The notes beneath the pieces were generated by a model. That model was not told the origin of the DNA and searched no databases. It was given only the letters and a program-made list of their open reading frames with translations. Made by a program: the position numbers and the translations under genes. Shown piece after piece: positions 57,298-64,000 of a stretch of 64,000 nucleotides of DNA (positions are counted from its first letter, which is position 1; the number at the start of each line of letters is the position of its first letter). Source of the stretch: Pseudophaeobacter sp. (GTDB taxonomy: Bacteria; Pseudomonadota; Alphaproteobacteria; Rhodobacterales; Rhodobacteraceae); NCBI GenBank assembly GCA_027019165.1, contig JALUXC010000012.1, forward strand, positions 310,001-374,000, given 5' to 3'.

Positions 57298-57534
57298 GAT
57301 GTTCCTCCCGTGATTCCGCGTTCTGTCGCTTTGGAAACAGATATTGCGGAAAGTTGCGCCTTTTGGAAGCAATATGAAACAATAGTCCGCATCGGATGGA
57401 TTTCGGGGCCTGAGAAAGCCAAAATCAAAACCTTAGGCCGCAGCTTTTTGATAACCTAATTTGCGTGGGGCGGCAGTGTTGACGTCTGGGGGATCGGCGT
57501 TTCCATTCGCGGCCGCTTCGCATAGTCTTGTCAT

Positions 57535-58185
57535 ATGATCCTGTCACCCGGTCGAAAATTTGTCTTTATCCACATCCCCAAGACCGGGGGGACGGCATTG
57601 TCGTTGGCGCTTGAGGGGCGCGCGATGAAAGATGACATGATGCTGGGGGATACTCCAAAAGCACTGAACCGGCGTCGTCGCCTTCGCGATGTCAAAGCCC
57701 GCGGTCGCCTATGGAAGCATTCCAAGCTCGCCGATATTGAGGGGTTGCTGCCCGCGGAAGAGCTGCGCAGCCTTTTTGCCTTTACCCTCGTGCGGAACCC
57801 GTTTGACCGGGCGGTCAGCTACTATCACTGGCTGCGTGTACAGACATTTGACCACCCGGCGGTGCGGCTTTCCAAGTCTCTGGAATTTCGCGATTTTGTT
57901 CTGAATTCAGATACCCTGCGTGGGTTCGAGGCGCATCCGCCACGGTCCTACATGCGTCATTCAGACGGGACAGAACACTGCGACGCCTATATCCGAATTG
58001 AGCATTTTGAACAGGATGCAGAACCCTTGTTCGATCACCTTGGGTTCCGATTAACCCTGGAGAGAACGAACACCTCGGAACGCGATGTAGAATGGCGCGA
58101 CTACTATGACCCGCAGACAAAGGCTGCCGTCGCAGCAAGTTGCGCCGAAGAAATCGATCAATTTGAATATTCTTTTAACCATTAG
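57535..58185 (+). CDS. Sulfotransferase family 2-like protein
   Basis: 216 residues with HIPKTGGTAL (5'-phosphosulfate loop, residues about 13-22) and VRNPFDRAVSYY (3'-phosphate-binding). Such enzymes use PAPS to sulfate carbohydrates or lipids; many in marine bacteria act on glycans. The ATG at 57535 lacks a strong ribosome-binding site. It is followed by the Hint gene; the two may or may not be linked. Confidence 0.85.
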   Translation: MILSPGRKFVFIHIPKTGGTALSLALEGRAMKDDMMLGDTPKALNRRRRLRDVKARGRLWKHSKLADIEGLLPAEELRSLFAFTLVRNPFDRAVSYYHWLRVQTFDHPAVRLSKSLEFRDFVLNSDTLRGFEAHPPRSYMRHSDGTEHCDAYIRIEHFEQDAEPLFDHLGFRLTLERTNTSERDVEWRDYYDPQTKAAVAASCAEEIDQFEYSFNH

Positions 58186-58294
58186 CCTTTACTTCTGCTT
58201 AAGACGGGCGGTCGCGCCCCGATTGAATGTATGAAATGGGCGTTGTGGTCAAAGGGTTGAGTTCCTTTGTTGCGCAGGCCGGAAAGGATCGCAG

Positions 58295-58957
58295 ATGTTC
58301 GATTGGTTCCAGAAACGCAGCGGAGCGTCCTCAGACATGCCGATGCCGATGGTGTCCGTCGGGCAGGGCGGTTTCATGGCCGGAACACATGTCGCCTCAA
58401 ACCTTGGCTGGCGGCCGATTGAAGCATTGACGGTGGGCGATCAGGTTCTGACCTTTGATCATGGCATGCAACCTATTGTCGAATTGGCGCGTGAAACGAT
58501 TGCGTTGAGCGAAGAGCCTCTGGATGCCATGCTGTGTCCGCTATTGGTGCCACGGGATGCCTTGAACAACCGGGTGCCGATGTACCTGATGCCGGATCAG
58601 GGCGTTTTGATCGAGAGTGACTTTGTTGAGGATATGCAGGGTGACCCGTTTGCGATTGTGCCAGCCTGCGCGCTGGACGGATATCGCGGCATCCAGCGCC
58701 TGCATCCGGGCACGCGAATGGAGCTGATTGTTCCGCGTTTTGCCAAGGATCAGGTGATCTACCTTGAGGCTGGATTCCTGGGCTACGTACCTGCCCCGCG
58801 TGATTTGTTGACCGAGCCAGCAGGAGAAGAGCTCTACTCGGTGCTGTCCCACAAGGATGCGCGAGATTTGATGCTGGCCATGATCACGAACGAGACTTGC
58901 AGCCACATCGCTGCAGCGGCCCCGCACAGCCCCACCGGTTTTCCATTCATAAGCTGA
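58295..58957 (+). CDS. Hint-domain protein lacking the catalytic cysteine
   Basis: 220 residues. G26-F-M-A-G-T31 followed by LGWRPIEAL, VGDQVLTFD and HGMQP is the standard start of a Hint (intein/hedgehog autoprocessing) domain, of the stand-alone type common in Rhodobacterales. Family members begin with Cys where this protein has Gly26. It therefore probably does not self-cleave. GGAAAGG precedes the ATG. The function is unknown. Confidence 0.8.
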   Translation: MFDWFQKRSGASSDMPMPMVSVGQGGFMAGTHVASNLGWRPIEALTVGDQVLTFDHGMQPIVELARETIALSEEPLDAMLCPLLVPRDALNNRVPMYLMPDQGVLIESDFVEDMQGDPFAIVPACALDGYRGIQRLHPGTRMELIVPRFAKDQVIYLEAGFLGYVPAPRDLLTEPAGEELYSVLSHKDARDLMLAMITNETCSHIAAAAPHSPTGFPFIS

Positions 58958-58980
58958 CCGTATCGAGCAGCACATAAGAA

Positions 58981-59023
58981 ATCAGCCGCGTCAGACCATT
59001 CTGACGCGGCTGATTCGCTTTTT
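58981..59023. terminator. Strong bidirectional hairpin terminator
   Basis: Perfect 15-base arms (atcagccgcgtcaga / tctgacgcggctgat) at 58981-58995 and 59000-59014 with a 4-base loop, then TCGCTTTTT on the plus strand. It lies between the Hint gene and the convergent FadJ-like gene. Confidence 0.85.
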
Positions 59024-59099
59024 GAATTCAGGCGTTTGGCGATTTTTCTGATTGGCGGAACAGCTTTTTGTACCACCAATCAAAAATTGGCATTGGCCT

Positions 59100-61304
59100 T
59101 TAAGCTGCTTCTGCTGCGTCAGGGTTGAAGCGTCCGTAGAAGCTCTGGCCCTTCTCTGCCATCTCACGCAAGAGCGGCGGGCAGGCGAAACGCTCCCCAT
59201 AGGCAGCACTCAGCTGATCGCAGCGCTCTGCCGCATAGGGCGTGCCGATGATGTCCAGCCAGCTCAGCGGGCCACCGGACCAGGGCGCAAAGCCCCAGGC
59301 CAGGATCGCGCCCACGTCACCTTCGCGGATGTCCATCAGCACACCCTCTTCTAGGGCACGCACGGCTTCGAGCACCTGCGCGAACATCAGCCGTTCCTGC
59401 ACTTCGATCAGGTCGGGCTGATCTTCGGCAAGCGGGTATTTCTCCTGCATGCCTTTCCAGTACTCAACGCGCTTGCCCTTTTCATCGTAGTCAAAGAAAC
59501 CGGCGTTGGATTTGCGACCCAGACGGCCCAGCTCTTCCATCCAGAAGATCAGATCGTCTGCAGGGCTTTCGGGGTAGGCATCGCCCATGGCCGCCTTGGT
59601 GGCGCGGGCGATCTTGGCGCCGAGATCAATTGAGGTCTCATCGGTCAGCTGAATCGGGCCGACCGGGAAACCGAGCTGACGCGCCGCGTTGTCGATCAGC
59701 ACCGGGGAGACACCTTCGGTGATCATCCGGGCGCCTTCGTTGACGTAGGGAATGATGCAGCGGTTGGCATAGAAGAAGCGCGCATCGTTGACAACGATCG
59801 GAGTCTTCTTGATCTGGCGCACATAATCAAGCGCCTTGGCCACCGCGCGATCGCCGGTTTCTTTGCCCTTGATGATTTCCACCAGCAGCATCCTCTCAAC
59901 CGGAGAGAAGAAGTGAATGCCGATGAACTGCTCAGGGCGGCTCGATGCCTTGGCCAGATCGGTGATCGGCAGGGTCGAGGTATTGGAGGCAAAGATGCAA
60001 TCTTCGGGGATGATCGCCTCCACCTTCTTGGTCATCTCGGCCTTGACGCCGGGATCTTCGAAGACCGCTTCGATTATCAGATCGCAGCCTTTAAGTGCGT
60101 CCAGATCAGGCGTTGCGGTGATCAGGCCCAGCATGGCCTCTTTCTTTTCGGCCGTGACCTTGCCGCGCTTGATGCCCTTGTCGAGATAGGCTTCGGTATA
60201 GGCCTTGCCCTTGTCGGCGGCGGCCTGATCGCGGTCCACCAGAACCACCTCCATACCGGCTTGGGCCGAGACCAGCGCGATGCCCGCGCCCATCATGCCT
60301 GCACCCAGAACGCCGAGTTTCTTTACCCGCTGATCTGGCACATCCTTGGGCCGAACCGCGCCTTTTTCCAGGGCTTCCTTGTTGAGGAACAGGGAGCGGA
60401 TCATCGCGCCCGAAGAGGGGTTCATGATGACGGATGTGAACCAGCGCGCTTCAATCTTGAGGGCAGTGTCGAAATCGACCAGCGCGCCTTCATAGACCGC
60501 CGACAGAAGCGCCTTGGCCGCCGGGAAGGCGCCTTGGGTCTTGCCGTTGATCATCGCCGAAGCGCCAACGAAATTCATGAAACCAGCCGGGTGGTAGGGC
60601 GCGCCGCCGGGCATCTTGTAGCCCTTGGCATCCCAGGGTTTCACCAGGTCTGCGTCTTTGGCGTTCAGAACCCATTCCTTTGCGGCTGCAACAGGATCGG
60701 CTGCGATTTCATCCACATAGCCCGCGCCTTTGGCCTTTTTCACGTCCAGCATCTTGCCTTCGAGCAGAAGCGGAGCCGCTGCGATGGCGCCCACTTTGCG
60801 CACCATGCGGGTGGTGCCGCCTGCGCCGGGGAAGATGCCGACCATGATTTCCGGCAGGCCGTATTTTGCCTTGGGGTTTTCGGCGGCAAAGATGCGGTGC
60901 GTCGCAAGCGGCAGCTCCATGCCGATGCCGGCGGCGGTGCCGGGCAGGGCGGCTGCAATCGGCTTGCCGCCCTTCTTTGTTTTGGGGTCCATGCCCGCCA
61001 GCTCAATCTTGCGCAAGAGGCTGTGCATTTTCATGACGCCCTCAAAGACGCCGCGCGCAGGATCGTCCCCTGCGTCTTCTTTCATCACCGCCAAGAGGTT
61101 CAGGTCCATGCCACCGGCAAAGGAGCCTTCCTTGCCCGAGGTGATGACGATGCCTTTGACAGCGTCGTCGGACAGCGCGTCATCGATGGCGGCACCCAAC
61201 TCGATCAGCCCCTCAAAGGACATCACGTTCATGGTTTTACCGGGCACATCCCAGGTGATGGTTGCAACGCCGTCGGCGTCCTTGGAAAGCGTAAACTCAG
61301 TCAT
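59100..61304 (-). CDS. Trifunctional-type 3-hydroxyacyl-CoA dehydrogenase / enoyl-CoA hydratase (FadJ-like)
   Basis: 734 residues. The first ~190 residues are an enoyl-CoA hydratase/crotonase domain. GVLGAGMMGAGIA near 333 is the NAD-binding start of the dehydrogenase part, which ends with the two C-terminal 3HCDH repeats (VNDARFFYANRC and DLIFWMEELGRLGRKSNAGF, cited in parts). It carries out hydration and oxidation steps of fatty-acid beta-oxidation. The ATG overlaps the cupin gene's stop as ATGA. The thiolase partner lies one gene upstream. Confidence 0.93.
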   Translation of the reverse strand: MTEFTLSKDADGVATITWDVPGKTMNVMSFEGLIELGAAIDDALSDDAVKGIVITSGKEGSFAGGMDLNLLAVMKEDAGDDPARGVFEGVMKMHSLLRKIELAGMDPKTKKGGKPIAAALPGTAAGIGMELPLATHRIFAAENPKAKYGLPEIMVGIFPGAGGTTRMVRKVGAIAAAPLLLEGKMLDVKKAKGAGYVDEIAADPVAAAKEWVLNAKDADLVKPWDAKGYKMPGGAPYHPAGFMNFVGASAMINGKTQGAFPAAKALLSAVYEGALVDFDTALKIEARWFTSVIMNPSSGAMIRSLFLNKEALEKGAVRPKDVPDQRVKKLGVLGAGMMGAGIALVSAQAGMEVVLVDRDQAAADKGKAYTEAYLDKGIKRGKVTAEKKEAMLGLITATPDLDALKGCDLIIEAVFEDPGVKAEMTKKVEAIIPEDCIFASNTSTLPITDLAKASSRPEQFIGIHFFSPVERMLLVEIIKGKETGDRAVAKALDYVRQIKKTPIVVNDARFFYANRCIIPYVNEGARMITEGVSPVLIDNAARQLGFPVGPIQLTDETSIDLGAKIARATKAAMGDAYPESPADDLIFWMEELGRLGRKSNAGFFDYDEKGKRVEYWKGMQEKYPLAEDQPDLIEVQERLMFAQVLEAVRALEEGVLMDIREGDVGAILAWGFAPWSGGPLSWLDIIGTPYAAERCDQLSAAYGERFACPPLLREMAEKGQSFYGRFNPDAAEAA

Positions 61305-61786
61305 GTTTCGTCTCCGATCTGGTCAGCCGTCAGCGGGCTGCCGTCCTTGCGGGTGAAGTTGAAGCCGTTGGCATCGTCCTTCACCATCATGTCTATGTCG
61401 CTATAATAAGCGGTCTCTGTTTCGGTGCGCGTGCCCACCACCAGAAAGGTGGCCGGCGCGTCGGTGGTGTTCTTCAGGTGATGACCGTTGGCATCCCCTG
61501 CAGGGAAGGTGGCGCAATCGCCCGGGTGCAGCTCGGTTTCCCCGTAATCGTCGATCAGGGTGCAGACCCCGGAGGTGACCATCAGGAATTCGTCCTGCTC
61601 CATATGGTAGTGGCGCAAGGACGACAGGCCGCCGGGTTCAAGCTGAACCAGGTTCACCCCAAACTGCGTGAGCCCGCCTGCATCCCCCAACCGCTGGCTG
61701 GAGCGGCCCGCGACCGCCTCTGCCAGCTTGCCGGGATAGCCAGAGCCTGTCCGCCAGGGGATATCGGCAAGGTTCAGCTTGGGCAT
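61301..61786 (-). CDS. Cupin-domain protein, function unknown
   Basis: 161 residues with a cupin fold: HYHMEQDEFLMVTSG (metal-binding His/Glu segment) and later HPGDCATFPAGDANGHH. It is coupled to both neighbours (TGATG with the thiolase, ATGA with FadJ). The substrate is unknown; it may be a thioesterase-like or binding cupin attached to this beta-oxidation pathway, but I see no direct evidence. Confidence 0.75.
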   Translation of the reverse strand: MPKLNLADIPWRTGSGYPGKLAEAVAGRSSQRLGDAGGLTQFGVNLVQLEPGGLSSLRHYHMEQDEFLMVTSGVCTLIDDYGETELHPGDCATFPAGDANGHHLKNTTDAPATFLVVGTRTETETAYYSDIDMMVKDDANGFNFTRKDGSPLTADQIGDET

Positions 61787-62997
61787 CAGACGCGCTCGAT
61801 GATGGTGGCGGCGCCCATGCCCGATGCGATGCAGAGCGTGGCCAGGCCGACTTCCTTGTCAGTGCGCTCCAATTCATCCAGCAGTGCGCCGATGATCATC
61901 GCGCCGGTGGCGCCCAGCGGGTGGCCCATGGCGATGGAGCCGCCGTTGGGGTTCACCAGTGCCGGATCCACATCAAAGGCCTGCTGGAAGCGCAGCACGA
62001 CGGAGGCGAAGGCTTCGTTCACTTCGAACAGATCAATGTCACCAATCGCCATGCCATTGTCGGCCAAGATTTTTTGCGTCGCGGGCACGGGGCCGGTCAG
62101 CATGATGGTGGGGTCGGTGCCGATCTTGGTGGTCGCCTTGATACGCGCGCGGGGCTTCAGCCCGTATTCCTCGCCAAACTCCTTGTTGCCGATCAGAACG
62201 GCGGCGGCACCGTCGACGATGCCAGAGGAGTTGCCCGCGTGGTGGATGTGGTTGATCCGCTCCAGATGCGGGTATTTCAGCTTGGCCACCGCGTCAAAGC
62301 CTGGCATCTGCTCGCCCATCATCTGGAACGAGGGGTTCAGCGCGCCAAGCGACTGCATGTCGGTTTGCGGGCGCATGTATTCGTCGCGGTCCAGAATGGT
62401 CAGCCCGTTCTGGTCCTTGACGGTGATCACCGATTTGGAGAACCGGCCCTGATCCCAGGCTTCCTTGGCGCGGCGCTGGGATTCAACGGCCAGGGCATCG
62501 GCCTGTTCGCGGGTAAACCCGTATTCGGTGGCGATGATATCGGCCGAGATGCCCTGAGGCACGAAATAGGTTTCCATCGCAACCGAGGGGTCCACGGCGA
62601 TGGCGGCACCATCGCTGCCCATGGCCACGCGGCCCATCATTTCAACGCCGCCTGCGATATAGGCTTTGCCCGCGCCGCCCTTGACCTGGTTTGCCGCCAG
62701 GTTCACGGCTTCCATGCCGGAAGCACAAAAGCGGTTGATGGCAAGGCCCGGGATGCTTTCATCCAGATCCGAGGCCAGAACCGCGGTGCGCGCAAGGCAG
62801 CCGCCCTGTTCCATCACCTGGGTGACATTGCCCCAGATCACGTCCTCAACGGCGTGGCCTTCAAGGTTGTTGCGCTCTTTCATGGCGTTGAGCGTGACGG
62901 CAGAGAGCCGCACCGAGGTCACCTCGTGCAGGGAGCCGTCCTTGCGACCCTTCCCGCGCGGGGTGCGGATCGCGTCATAGATATAAGCTTCGGTCAT
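61786..62997 (-). CDS. Acetyl-CoA C-acyltransferase (thiolase)
   Basis: 403 residues with the thiolase motifs: INRFCASGMEAV (acyl-accepting Cys near 92), NGGSIAMGHPLGATGA and the C-terminal LCIASGMGAATI (catalytic Cys). It splits 3-ketoacyl-CoA to acetyl-CoA. GAGGAGAAA precedes the ATG at 62997. It is the partner of the FadJ-like protein in the same operon. Confidence 0.94.
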   Translation of the reverse strand: MTEAYIYDAIRTPRGKGRKDGSLHEVTSVRLSAVTLNAMKERNNLEGHAVEDVIWGNVTQVMEQGGCLARTAVLASDLDESIPGLAINRFCASGMEAVNLAANQVKGGAGKAYIAGGVEMMGRVAMGSDGAAIAVDPSVAMETYFVPQGISADIIATEYGFTREQADALAVESQRRAKEAWDQGRFSKSVITVKDQNGLTILDRDEYMRPQTDMQSLGALNPSFQMMGEQMPGFDAVAKLKYPHLERINHIHHAGNSSGIVDGAAAVLIGNKEFGEEYGLKPRARIKATTKIGTDPTIMLTGPVPATQKILADNGMAIGDIDLFEVNEAFASVVLRFQQAFDVDPALVNPNGGSIAMGHPLGATGAMIIGALLDELERTDKEVGLATLCIASGMGAATIIERV

Positions 62998-63007
62998 CAG
63001 TTTCTCC

Positions 63008-63640
63008 TCAAGCTCGGTCCGACGGGTTGCCGGGCATCAGATCATAGGGGTGTTTCCAGCCGGGCGTTTCGCTGAGGCGCGTGAGCCAGGCGTCAATATG
63101 GGGCCATTCGGCGCGGTCAAAGCCGAAGGGTTCGGGGTAGTAAAGGTAGCCGCAGCAGGACAGATCGGCATTGGTGATCCCGCCGCCGACGATCCAGTCG
63201 CGCCCCTCAAGATGAGCGTTCAGCGTGGCATAGGCTGCCTTGAGCCGTCCTTGCATGAAGCCGATCACCTCGGCGGGGCGTTTGTCTTCGGGCAGGAAAT
63301 TCATCAGGAAGCGTGTCATGCCTGCTTGGCTCGAAAGTTTGTGGTTATCCCACAGAACCCAGCGGAGAACCTCGTATTTGTCTTCCGGCGCGCCGCCGAA
63401 TTTTCCAGATTTGTCGGTGATATACTGCTGTATGGCGCCGGATTGCGTCAGGCGCATGTCGCCGTTTTCCAGCACCGGTGCCTCGCCCATCACGTTCATC
63501 TCGCGAAATTTCGGCGTGCGGTTCGCCCCGGCGAAGAAATCGACGTAGACGGGTTCCCACTCAAGGCCCGACAGCTCAAGCGCCAGCGCGGCCTTATAGG
63601 CGTTACCGCTTTCGCCAAAGCAATGCAGTTTGATGGTCAT
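63008..63640 (-). CDS. Glutathione S-transferase family protein
   Basis: 210 residues with the thioredoxin-like N-terminal domain (KLHCFGESGNAYKAALAL; the Ser/Asn pair near residue 10 is the usual catalytic site), GEAPVLENGDMRLTQSGAI near 52-70 and an all-helical C-terminal domain. The exact subfamily is unclear. It is encoded between the acyl-CoA dehydrogenase and thiolase genes, 10 bases before the thiolase start. Confidence 0.85.
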   Translation of the reverse strand: MTIKLHCFGESGNAYKAALALELSGLEWEPVYVDFFAGANRTPKFREMNVMGEAPVLENGDMRLTQSGAIQQYITDKSGKFGGAPEDKYEVLRWVLWDNHKLSSQAGMTRFLMNFLPEDKRPAEVIGFMQGRLKAAYATLNAHLEGRDWIVGGGITNADLSCCGYLYYPEPFGFDRAEWPHIDAWLTRLSETPGWKHPYDLMPGNPSDRA

Positions 63641-63670
63641 GTCTCAAATCCTCCCACGGAAATTTGCAAA

Positions 63671-64000
63671 TCAAAGGCTGCGCGAAATCAGTTCCTTCAT
63701 GATTTCGTTGGTGCCACCGTAGATCCGCTGGACGCGGGCGTCAGCCCACATTTCCGCGACCGCATATTCCTGCATGAAGCCATAGCCGCCGTGCATCTGG
63801 ACGCATTCGTCCAGCACTTCACCTTGCGTGTCGGTGGTCCAGTATTTCGCCATCGCGGCCTTCTCAACAGTCAGCTTGCCCTGCAGATGCTCGACCATGC
63901 ATTCATCGAGGAAGGCGCGCGCCACCTTGGTCTTGGTCAGGCACTCCACCAGTTTGAAGCGGGTGTTCTGGAACTGGGTGAGCGGGCCGCCAAAGGCTTC
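63671..64000 (-). CDS. Acyl-CoA dehydrogenase, C-terminal part (gene runs off the window)
   Basis: The frame is open from the stop at 63671 to the right edge (109 codons). CVQMHGGYGFMQEY and DARVQRIYGGTNEIMKELI are the C-terminal acyl-CoA dehydrogenase landmarks; the last contains FAD and substrate contacts. The start lies beyond base 64000. It would be the first known gene of the beta-oxidation operon within view. Confidence 0.9.
   Translation of the reverse strand, partial: EAFGGPLTQFQNTRFKLVECLTKTKVARAFLDECMVEHLQGKLTVEKAAMAKYWTTDTQGEVLDECVQMHGGYGFMQEYAVAEMWADARVQRIYGGTNEIMKELISRSL

Noticed and set aside
55453-63075. Long plus-strand frames opposite the acyl-CoA ligase, FadJ-like and thiolase genes
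   Set aside because: Antisense shadows of well-supported genes.

Overview
The window is high-GC DNA from what looks like a marine roseobacter-type alphaproteobacterium (Rhodobacterales). This is inferred from gene content and style: a PuuD-type urate oxidase, a fused PuuE-UraD protein, TamA/TamB, a glycine-riboswitch-controlled gcvTHP operon, a Hint-domain protein and beta-oxidation genes, with many ATGA/TGATG overlaps. No rRNA, tRNA, CRISPR array, transposase or phage gene was seen.

Bases 1-26411 form a cell-surface glycan region. It holds the end of a probable tyrosine-autokinase-like gene, a Wzz-like chain-length protein, a Wzx-like flippase, a GT4 glycosyltransferase, a Wzy/O-antigen-ligase-like polymerase, a WecB/TagA/CpsF transferase and four GT2-type glycosyltransferases. 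Inside it lies a minus-strand block of seven tightly coupled genes (21547 down to 4402). In transcription order these are a type I polyketide synthase (KS-AT-KR-DH-ACP-TE), a GT2, an NRPS (formyltransferase, truncated condensation lobe, adenylation domain interrupted by a luciferase-like FMN monooxygenase, carrier domain), a phosphopantetheinyl transferase, a secreted SGNH-type protein, an 841-residue SGNH plus GH-A-like fusion, and another GT2. Six of the seven products are large or clearly assignable. The genes overlap or abut, so they are probably one translationally coupled operon. My reading is that a small formylated amino-acid/polyketide unit is made on the PKS/NRPS and used together with a surface glycan. 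This is the strongest candidate for an undescribed system in the window.

Bases 26587-32841 carry glucokinase (glk) and the outer-membrane assembly pair tamA-tamB. Bases 33013-42253 hold urate/allantoin catabolism: puuD, a LysR regulator, uraH, puuE-uraD, allA, an NCS2 purine permease and allE. A GAPDH gene and a small secreted protein sit inside this block. Together they would take urate to ureidoglycolate and glyoxylate plus urea, except that allantoate amidohydrolase is not in the window.

Bases 42419-46180 hold an IclR regulator divergent from a Rieske oxygenase and a glutamine-synthetase-like ligase. A tandem glycine riboswitch then precedes gcvT-gcvH-gcvP. Bases 51385-54182 pair a family-3 periplasmic binding protein with a methyl-accepting chemotaxis protein. 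The rest holds a degenerate M48-like membrane protein, a DUF2892 protein, an acyl-CoA ligase, a sulfotransferase, a Hint protein lacking its cysteine, and a minus-strand fatty-acid oxidation operon (acyl-CoA dehydrogenase fragment, GST, thiolase, cupin, FadJ-like) running off the right edge.
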